Below are positions 1-4,641 of a DNA stretch of 12,307 nt, piece after piece. The position numbers and the translations under genes are program-made. The stretch spans positions 1-12,307 of the forward strand of contig JAUNUZ010000029.1 in the NCBI GenBank assembly GCA_030537915.1. The letters run 5' to 3'. Positions within the stretch are counted from its first letter, which is position 1; each line of letters opens with the position of its first letter. The stretch comes from Micrococcales bacterium. Its GTDB lineage: Bacteria; Actinomycetota; Actinomycetes; Actinomycetales; Dermatophilaceae. A model generated the notes under the pieces. That model did not search any database. It was not told where the DNA came from and was given only the letters and a program-made list of their open reading frames with translations.

Positions 1-263
1 TCTCCTTGCCCAAGGATGCCGACTTCGCCACGTTCGCCGGGACCACCGTGCGGATCGCGCAGGAGCTGTTCGGTTCCGCCAGCGCCGAACTCAGCGCTGT
101 GCGTGGGGGATGGGAGGGGGTGGGGGTGCCGTTCGCCGAGGCCCAACACCCCCTAACGCGCCAGCGATCTAGGCAGCCCTCCCCCGAGTCGAAGGCTGCG
201 CTGCGCTTGGCCCCGGATTCGGACCCAGGCCCTGCCTTCGATGGCAGCGATGCCGGAGGGTGA
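1..263 (+). CDS. M4 (thermolysin-type) metalloprotease, C-terminal end only
   Basis: This is the 3' end of a gene that starts outside the window; the frame is open from base 3 to a TGA at 261-263. The first 40 or so residues (DADFATFAGTTVRIAQELFG, then SASAELSAVRGGWEGVGV) match the helical C-terminus of M4 zinc proteases, where a segment with ...A..LFG..S.E...V...W..VGV normally closes the protein. The catalytic HExxH part lies outside the window, so activity cannot be judged. M4 enzymes are usually secreted endopeptidases made with a propeptide. About 44 further residues follow the expected end. They use codons that are rare in such DNA (CTA, CGA, TCT, AGG) and run 14 bp into nei, so the tail may not be genuine; see findings. 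The family call rests on this short segment alone. Confidence 0.6.
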   Translation, partial: SLPKDADFATFAGTTVRIAQELFGSASAELSAVRGGWEGVGVPFAEAQHPLTRQRSRQPSPESKAALRLAPDSDPGPAFDGSDAGG

Positions 264-1101
264 CACCGTCGCCTGGACGGCGGCCAAGCTGCACCGTGCA
301 TTCGCAGGCCAGGTGCTGACTCGTTCGGACCTGCGCTGGCCCTCTCTGGCGACCGTCGACCTGACGAGCGCTTCGACGATCGAGGTGACGGCGCTCGGCA
401 AACACCTGCTGCATCGCCTCGACTCCGGGCTGACACTGCATTCCCACCTACGGATGGACGGCACGTGGAGGGTTCGGCCGCCCCACGAGCCGATCAGTCG
501 ACATCACCTCATCCGAGCCGTCCTGGGCACGGCGCGGGCCACCGCCGTCGGTCGCTCCCTCGGGATGCTCGACCTCGTGCCCACCTCACAGGAGCACACC
601 TTGGTCGGCCACCTCGGCCCCGACATCCTCGACCGTGCCTGGGGCACGGGGCCCGTCGTGGACCGCATCGCCGCCGATTCCAGGCCGCTAGCGCAGACGT
701 TGCTCGACCAGCGGGTGCTGGCCGGCCTGGGGACGTTCTGGGTCAGCGAAGCGCTCTACGCCGAGCAGTTGCACCCGTGGCGGCCCGGCAGCGCCCTCGT
801 TCCGGATCACCTTGGGCAGGTGCTGGATTGGGCACGGCGGCGCATGCGCGTCTCGGCGCGTACCGGTATCCAGACCGCGACGGGCCACAACCAGGGGGGT
901 GCGCTCGGCGCCGTGCACGCGCGGTCCGGTCGGCCGTGTCGCCGCTGCGCGCAAGGGGTGCGGGTCGCCCTCGTGGGCGCCGCCCCCCAAGAGCGGACAA
1001 TCTTCTACTGTCCGAGCTGCCAGGGCGGGCTCGCCCCGGGCGACGACGGGCGACCCCAGGCCCCGTTGGGGGCCCGCCGCCGTCGTAGCCCCGGGCACTA
1101 G
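250..1101 (+). CDS. nei2: Fpg/Nei-family DNA glycosylase/AP lyase, Nei2-like
   Basis: Bifunctional base-excision-repair enzyme that would remove oxidised pyrimidines and nick the abasic site by beta,delta-elimination. The 283 residues are normal for the family. The start at 250 is chosen over the in-frame ATG at 241 because these enzymes need Pro2 as the Schiff-base nucleophile and Glu3, and here the protein begins MPEGDTV. Lys51 (GKHLL) fits the conserved N-domain lysine. LHSHLRMDGTWRV (residues 63-75) and LLDQRVLAGLG (151-161, helix-two-turn-helix) closely resemble mycobacterial Nei2. The zinc finger is Cys230/Cys233 and Cys254/Cys257 with Arg249 before the second pair. Thr162 replaces the usual Asn of the GxGN turn. 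A basic 25-residue tail follows the finger. No clear SD precedes the start, so translation may be coupled to the upstream frame. Confidence 0.9.
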   Translation: MPEGDTVAWTAAKLHRAFAGQVLTRSDLRWPSLATVDLTSASTIEVTALGKHLLHRLDSGLTLHSHLRMDGTWRVRPPHEPISRHHLIRAVLGTARATAVGRSLGMLDLVPTSQEHTLVGHLGPDILDRAWGTGPVVDRIAADSRPLAQTLLDQRVLAGLGTFWVSEALYAEQLHPWRPGSALVPDHLGQVLDWARRRMRVSARTGIQTATGHNQGGALGAVHARSGRPCRRCAQGVRVALVGAAPQERTIFYCPSCQGGLAPGDDGRPQAPLGARRRRSPGH

Positions 1102-1145
1102 GCAACCGCGGCCGGGCGGCCTCCCCCACGCCAAGGCGAGGCTGG

Positions 1146-1160
1146 CACGGCGGCGCCGTG
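1146..1160 (+). terminator. GC-rich stem-loop downstream of nei2
   Basis: A perfect 6-bp stem (CACGGC/GCCGTG) encloses a 3-base loop, 45 bases after the nei2 stop and between convergent genes. There is no T-run, which is common for actinobacterial terminators. The role as terminator is inferred from position. Confidence 0.4.
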
Positions 1161-1191
1161 GGCACCCACCCACAGCTCGCCCACCGCAACA

Positions 1192-1206
1192 GCGGCCGTG
1201 GGCCGC
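1192..1206 (-). terminator. GC-rich stem-loop downstream of the minus-strand hypothetical gene
   Basis: A perfect 6-bp stem (GCGGCC/GGCCGC, loop GTG) begins 10 bases after the TGA of the minus-strand gene that ends at 1216. It has no T-run. Together with 1146-1160 it could stop transcription from both sides of this convergent junction. Confidence 0.45.
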
Positions 1207-1215
1207 ACCGCGCAA

Positions 1216-1665
1216 TCAGCTATACGCAGGCCGATCAGGGTCGCCGGGCTCGTCCTGGCGGGCCGAGCGGTTGCCACCTTCGCCCAGCCGGTCGTCGCCG
1301 TGCAGAACGCGGCCGTCATCGAGGGCAATGACGAGGTCGGCCCGCGTGGGGTCGGCCAACTGCTCCGCAAGACGCCGGGTCTCGATGTCCGGCACCGCGA
1401 TTCCGGCCCGATCCCAGCTGGACCTCAGCGCTTCCACGGCGTCGGCGACGTCAGCGCCCTGGTGGCGTTGCCCGACCTCGACGATGGTCGCGACGTAGGA
1501 CGCGACGCCCTCCTCGCCGATCTGCTCGGCGAAGGCCGTGTTCACCGAGAGGCGAAGCTGTCGCCCCTCCTCCGCGGCTCCCCGGCGACTGTGCAGATCG
1601 CCATCGTTGACGTTGACGTCATCGGTGGTCTTGCGCTGCGGGGTGTTTTCGTTCACCTTGCTCAT
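1216..1665 (-). CDS. hypothetical protein, 149 residues
   Basis: I do not recognise this protein. The start is well supported: the minus strand reads GAAGGAG, then a short spacer, then ATG at 1665. The protein looks soluble, with no signal peptide or membrane segment. Residues 1-38 are polar and probably disordered. Residues 39-115 are a likely folded, helix-rich core containing EEGVASYVATIVEVGQ and a WDRAGIAVPDIETRRLAEQL stretch. The last 35 residues are rich in Asp, Arg and Gly. It overlaps the 3' end of the MarR gene by 47 bp in another frame, so the two are almost certainly one transcript. A role tied to the MarR regulator (sensor, effector or target) is only a guess from position. Confidence 0.65.
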   Translation of the reverse strand: MSKVNENTPQRKTTDDVNVNDGDLHSRRGAAEEGRQLRLSVNTAFAEQIGEEGVASYVATIVEVGQRHQGADVADAVEALRSSWDRAGIAVPDIETRRLAEQLADPTRADLVIALDDGRVLHGDDRLGEGGNRSARQDEPGDPDRPAYS

Positions 1666-2230
1666 GCGTCGGCTCCTTCATTGGATCTTGAGGCGCTGGT
1701 TGGCGGCTTGGTGGGGTCTGATGTCCGAACAAGCGCGATGGCGCAGCCGTAGGCACCTGAGGCAGGGCCTGCGCGAGCGCGACCTCGCTCGCCTCGATCG
1801 CGTCGTCGAGGACCCGGGCGACGATATCGAGTTCTTCGTCACTGTAGGTCGAGAGTGCGCCCCGCAAGTGCTGCGAGAGCGGCTGGAACATAGCCGCGCT
1901 CACCTGCCCGGCGTGCGACGTGAGATGCAGCACGACCCGGCGTCGGTCGCGCCCGTCCCGCTCGCGATGCACGTGGCCGGCGCGCTCGAGACGGTCCACC
2001 AGGGCGGTCACCGCGGCCGGCGACATGGTGAGCCGTCGCGCCAGGTCACCGGCGGACACCACCTGTCCCTGAGCCGTGGACTGCGCGATGACGCCCATTG
2101 CGCTGAGATCCGTGCGGTTCAATGCCAGATGACGGCTCACCCGGTCGGCGTAGCCCTGCGAGATGGTCGTCATCTGGCGAAGTCGCGTCGATACCCGATG
2201 TACCGCATCGCGATCCACCGGCCCGTCCAC
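1619..2230 (-). CDS. MarR-family transcriptional regulator
   Basis: Winged-helix DNA-binding repressor of the MarR type, normally a dimer released from DNA by a small ligand or by thiol oxidation. Residues 1-40 fit the N-terminal dimerisation helix. The helix-turn-helix spans about 55-85 (SAGDLARRLTMSPAAVTALV). The wing has the diagnostic D-x-R pattern (ERDGRDRRRVVLHLT, about 90-104), and C-terminal helices run to about 157. A tail of about 45 Pro/Gln/His-rich residues follows; it is longer than usual and lies over the start of the next gene. The GTG at 2230 has no good SD (a GAGGCGA lies about 17 bases upstream), and the GTG at 2218 is an alternative. It is divergent from the flavoprotein operon and is its likely regulator, as well as its own. 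I saw no conserved redox cysteine, so the inducer cannot be guessed. Confidence 0.88.
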   Translation of the reverse strand: MDGPVDRDAVHRVSTRLRQMTTISQGYADRVSRHLALNRTDLSAMGVIAQSTAQGQVVSAGDLARRLTMSPAAVTALVDRLERAGHVHRERDGRDRRRVVLHLTSHAGQVSAAMFQPLSQHLRGALSTYSDEELDIVARVLDDAIEASEVALAQALPQVPTAAPSRLFGHQTPPSRQPAPQDPMKEPTHEQGERKHPAAQDHR

Positions 2231-2254
2231 CCGGTGGTCGGGGGTCGCCTCGTC

Positions 2255-2283
2255 TTGACCGCCGTTTACTTTGATGATCGAAT
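2255..2283 (+). promoter_or_regulatory. candidate promoter reading towards the flavoprotein operon
   Basis: TTGACC (2255-2260, 5 of 6 to TTGACA) is followed after 17 bases by TCGAAT (2278-2283, 4 of 6 to TATAAT). The predicted start is near 2290, which would give the operon a leader of about 375 bases. It overlaps the -10 of the opposite promoter. Confidence 0.33.
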
Positions 2284-2287
2284 CATT
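2270..2287. promoter_or_regulatory. candidate MarR operator
   Basis: Imperfect dyad TTTGAT - 6 bases - ATCATT centred at 2278/2279; the inner four bases of each arm pair exactly. It lies in the most AT-rich patch of the region and covers both candidate -10 boxes. That is where a MarR dimer would block both transcripts. Binding is inferred from position and symmetry only. Confidence 0.35.
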
Positions 2288-2310
2288 GCAGGTAGAAACT
2301 CCGTTGTCAT
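2282..2310 (-). promoter_or_regulatory. candidate promoter of marR
   Basis: On the minus strand a -35-like ATGACA (2310-2305, 5 of 6 to TTGACA) is followed after exactly 17 bases by AATGAT (2287-2282, 4 of 6 to TATAAT). The predicted start is near 2275, giving a leader of about 45 bases to the GTG at 2230. Seen by eye only. Confidence 0.4.
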
Positions 2311-2343
2311 CAGCGGCCCATCAACCGCTAGCAAAGGACCCTC

Positions 2344-2448
2344 ATGTACCCGCCCGCACCCCTCGATCCTCGTATCATCGGTCGAACGGGCCCGCCTGGG
2401 ACCTCGAGGAACTCCACAAGCACCCCCACGCCGATGTGCGTGGGATGA
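2344..2448 (+). CDS. possible short ORF or leader peptide, 34 residues
   Basis: An ATG at 2344 is preceded by AAAGGA (2333-2338) at a good 5-base spacing and runs to a TGA at 2446-2448. The product begins MYPPAPLDPRIIGRTG and is rich in Pro, Thr and Ser. It matches nothing I know. Its last third runs through the hairpin at 2425-2444, so ribosome movement could disturb that hairpin. It may be a regulatory leader ORF or chance. Confidence 0.25.
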   Translation: MYPPAPLDPRIIGRTGPPGTSRNSTSTPTPMCVG

Positions 2449-2451
2449 GCC
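2418..2451 (+). repeat. single hairpin resembling a type I-E CRISPR repeat (solitary)
   Basis: A perfect 7-bp stem, CCCACGC (2425-2431) with GCGTGGG (2438-2444), has a 6-base loop and is followed by ATGAGCC. Type I-E repeats share this outline: a CCCC-CG stem ending in GGGG followed by ATGAnCC or ATAAACC. Only one copy is present. Nothing similar occurs about 60 bases on either side and there are no cas genes, so this is not an array. A plain leader hairpin is the simpler alternative. Confidence 0.3.
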
Positions 2452-2571
2452 ACCGGTCAGCCGCCGTCCGGTCGTGTCGCCGACGAGCCACAGCGATCGC
2501 CGAGCGACCCCTGCCGACCGCAAGGAGATGGCCTGCCCTGCGCGAATGGCATCCTCGATGAAGGTCGCCCC

Positions 2572-2616
2572 ATGAGCGCCTCTAGGGCTCTGGCCCGCGG
2601 GATGCGCCAGAGCTGA
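2572..2616 (+). CDS. possible 14-residue leader peptide
   Basis: An ATG at 2572 with AAGGT 7 bases upstream encodes MSASRALARGMRQS and stops 50 bases before the flavoprotein gene. The hairpin at 2587-2613 lies wholly inside it, so translation and folding would compete. Such a short ORF can easily occur by chance. Confidence 0.2.
   Translation: MSASRALARGMRQS
2575..2599 (+). repeat. left copy of a composite direct repeat bracketing the operon
   Basis: AGCGCCT (2575-2581), 4 bases, then the 14-base word GGCTCTGGCCCGCG (2586-2599). The same two words in the same order occur at 6088-6118, straddling the other end of the operon. Confidence 0.35.
2587..2613 (+). promoter_or_regulatory. stem-loop just upstream of the flavoprotein gene
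   Basis: A perfect 8-bp stem, GCTCTGGC (2587-2594) with GCCAGAGC (2606-2613), has an 11-base loop and ends 43 bases before the SD of the flavoprotein gene. There is no T-run. It could be an attenuator, an RNA-stability element or a DNA operator; the sequence does not decide. Confidence 0.45.
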
Positions 2617-2666
2617 AGGTGCCGTCCCCGTTCGACAAGAGCGACACAGACAGATAGGAGGGCTGT

Positions 2667-3920
2667 ATGGATGCCGAGGTCGTCATTGTCGGAGCGGGAC
2701 TCGCCGGGTTGACCTGCGCGCGACACCTACACGCCGCAGGCCTGCACGTCCGCGTCCTTGAGGCCGCCGACGACATCGGTGGTCGTGTGCGCACGGATGT
2801 CATCGACGGGTTCCGGTGCGACCGGGGCTTCCAAGTCCTCAACCCCGCCTACCCGGCCGTGCGTGAAGAGATCGACCTTCCGGCCCTGGCGCTGCGCAGC
2901 TTCGACCGCGGCGTCGCTGTGCGGCGCGCGGACGGCCTGGCGATTCTCGCCGACCCGACGCGACACCCCCGCTACCTCGCCAAGACCCTGCGCAGTGGCT
3001 ATCTGGGGCCCGTCGCCCTCGCCTCGCTCGCCCGTTGGTTGGCGCCGGCACTGGGTTCCGTCGCCCGGCTGGAGGCCGCCCCGGACGCAGCGTGGGGTCC
3101 CTCCCTGGACGCCGCCGGCGTTCACGGCCCGCTGCGCGAGGACATCCTCGAACGCTTCCTCGCCGGTGTCATTCTGGAGCGCGACGGGTCCTCCTCGGCA
3201 ACCTACGTGCGGCTCCTGCTGCGCTCCTTCGCCTTCGGTGCGCCCGGCCTTCCTGCCCAGGGCATGGCCGCCCTGCCCCACCAGATCGCGAGTCATCTGG
3301 GCAGACCCGTCGAGGTGTCCCGGCGCGTTGAGAAGGTTGAGGCGACCGGGAACGATGCGCTATCGGTCCACTATGGGGGTGGATCTGTCCGTTCGAAAGC
3401 GGTTGTCGTCTCCGACGCGGCGGCGGCCCACGCGCTGCTGGGCACCCCGTCGGTCGCGGGCAAGGGGCTGATCACCTGGTGGTTCGCCGCACCGAGTCGC
3501 CCGAACCCGCTGGCGATGCTCGCCCTTGATGCCCGGGGCGGCGCTGGGGCCGGACCCGTCATAAACGCGGCGGTCATCAGCAACACCGTTCCTTCCTACG
3601 CGCCCGCCGGGCAGCACCTCGTCCAGGCGACGGCACTGCTCGATCGACCCGGCGCCGAAGGTGTCTCGCAGCGAGATATTCAGACCCGGGTCGGGGAGAT
3701 CTTCGGCTGCGACACTGCGGACTGGCAGGTCGTCGCACGGCATATCGTCCCGCACGCCCTGCCCGTTCAGCCCCCCGGCCAGCCGATCCGCCAAAACGTC
3801 TCGCTCGGCGACGGTCGTTTCGTCTGCGGTGACTACCGCGACACGGGCTCGATCCAGGGCGCCATGGTCTCCGGGCGTCGGACCGCTTCAGCCGTCCTGG
3901 CGAGACTGCGTCCCCCATGA
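2667..3920 (+). CDS. FAD-dependent oxidoreductase, amine oxidase / protoporphyrinogen oxidase-like
   Basis: A 417-residue flavoprotein with the full layout of the monoamine-oxidase/phytoene-desaturase superfamily. The N-terminal Rossmann segment is VVIVGAGLAGLTCARHLHAA (FAD ADP-binding GxGxxG at 9-14, acidic Glu32 ending the second strand) followed by the GGRVRT signature at 38-43. The C-terminal FAD-contacting segment FVCGDYRDTGSIQGAMVSGR is near residues 386-405. It has no signal peptide and no membrane segment, so it is cytosolic or membrane-peripheral. The start has a strong SD (AGGAGGG, 4 bases before ATG). Relatives oxidise amines, porphyrinogens or carotenoids; I cannot name the substrate. 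It is the first gene of an operon whose third gene carries a TspO domain, which makes a tetrapyrrole or carotenoid substrate worth testing. Its stop overlaps the next start by 4 bp (ATGA). Confidence 0.88.
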   Translation: MDAEVVIVGAGLAGLTCARHLHAAGLHVRVLEAADDIGGRVRTDVIDGFRCDRGFQVLNPAYPAVREEIDLPALALRSFDRGVAVRRADGLAILADPTRHPRYLAKTLRSGYLGPVALASLARWLAPALGSVARLEAAPDAAWGPSLDAAGVHGPLREDILERFLAGVILERDGSSSATYVRLLLRSFAFGAPGLPAQGMAALPHQIASHLGRPVEVSRRVEKVEATGNDALSVHYGGGSVRSKAVVVSDAAAAHALLGTPSVAGKGLITWWFAAPSRPNPLAMLALDARGGAGAGPVINAAVISNTVPSYAPAGQHLVQATALLDRPGAEGVSQRDIQTRVGEIFGCDTADWQVVARHIVPHALPVQPPGQPIRQNVSLGDGRFVCGDYRDTGSIQGAMVSGRRTASAVLARLRPP

Positions 3921-4636
3921 ACCCCGTCGGCGAGATCCGCGACTTCGTCCGGGCTGCCCTGCTCAAGCCCGTGCCCCGGGATCACTGGCAACAACCCGGC
4001 GCTGTCCGCCGCCGCCGCATCGTCGCGGCCGTCACGCTGGTCGTCGGCGCGATCCTGCTCGCCGTCGGCCTCCGGTTTCCCCCCGGCGACCCGCGCTTCT
4101 ATTACGCCACCCTCGCACTCGCCGCGGTGTGGATCGTCGGCGCCTTCGCCTCCGGACCGCTGCATCTTGGACACGCCTGGACCCGGCGCGGCGGCGTCGC
4201 TCGACCGATCGTCCAGTCGCTCGCCCTAGCGACGTTGCTCATCGTCCTCTTCCTGGCCGGCGCCGTCGTCGTCGCGCGCATCCCGCTGCTGCGGGGGCCG
4301 GTCGATGAGTTACTCGACTACGCCCGCGTCGGATCCCTGCCGCTCGTCGCCTTCGTCACCCTCGTCAACGGCATCGGCGAGGAGCTCTACTTCCGCGGCG
4401 CGCTCTTCGCCGCAGCCGGCAGCAGGCACGCCGTCGTCATCACGACAATCCTCTACACCCTGCTCACCGTCGTCTCCGGGATCCCTCTCCTCGTCCTAGC
4501 CGCCGCCCTGCTGGGCTTCGTAACCGCGAGGCAGCGCAGCGTCACCGGCGGCATCCTCGGCCCGATCCTGGTCCACTGCGCCTGGTCGATGGCAATGCTC
4601 CTGCTCCTTCCTCCCCTTCTCGACTCACTGAGGTGA
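3917..4636 (+). CDS. CPBP-family intramembrane protein (Abi/CAAX-protease-like)
   Basis: A 239-residue polytopic membrane protein with about six to seven hydrophobic segments (near 34-52, 60-79, 99-121, 139-152, 172-187, 189-204 and 212-232). Motif 1 of the CPBP glutamic proteases is clear: EELYFR at 155-160, matching EExxxR. Motif 3 is partly kept: His220 in LVHCAWS. The FxxxH of motif 2 is not evident; the corresponding stretch reads ILYTLLTVV with no histidine, so proteolytic activity is uncertain. Family members process prenylated or membrane proteins, or act in bacteriocin immunity. The gene overlaps the flavoprotein stop by 4 bp and ends 5 bp before the preferred next start, so the three are probably translated together at the membrane. 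Confidence 0.8.
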   Translation: MNPVGEIRDFVRAALLKPVPRDHWQQPGAVRRRRIVAAVTLVVGAILLAVGLRFPPGDPRFYYATLALAAVWIVGAFASGPLHLGHAWTRRGGVARPIVQSLALATLLIVLFLAGAVVVARIPLLRGPVDELLDYARVGSLPLVAFVTLVNGIGEELYFRGALFAAAGSRHAVVITTILYTLLTVVSGIPLLVLAAALLGFVTARQRSVTGGILGPILVHCAWSMAMLLLLPPLLDSLR

Positions 4637-4641
4637 ACGGC

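Larger units (their letters stand above)
2284..2666 (+). other. long intergenic or 5' leader region without a normal-sized gene
   Basis: No ORF here has convincing protein character; the longer open frames on both strands are rich in Arg, Pro and Ser, as expected of non-coding GC-rich DNA. It contains a small stem-loop (AGCGG 2312-2316 with CCGCT 2325-2329), two SD-preceded short ORFs, a CRISPR-repeat-like hairpin and a second hairpin, each listed separately. If transcribed from the promoter near 2255-2283, it is a long structured leader of the operon. Confidence 0.5.

Noticed and set aside
2418..2451. A true CRISPR array at this position
   Set aside because: Only one repeat-like unit; no second copy at the expected spacing of about 60 bases and no cas gene in the window.
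2271..2561. 96-codon plus-strand ORF between marR and the flavoprotein gene
   Set aside because: Very rich in Arg, His, Ser and Pro, no SD, no family likeness, and it cuts across the hairpins; it looks like open GC-rich non-coding DNA.
1538..2575. 345-codon plus-strand ORF opposite marR and the hypothetical gene
   Set aside because: It is the antisense shadow of two minus-strand genes with clear SD or MarR signatures; its translation has no recognisable motif.
2630..2660. A promoter directly before the flavoprotein gene (TTCGACA with a downstream TAGGAG)
   Set aside because: The supposed -10 coincides with the SD itself and would put the transcript start after the ribosome site.
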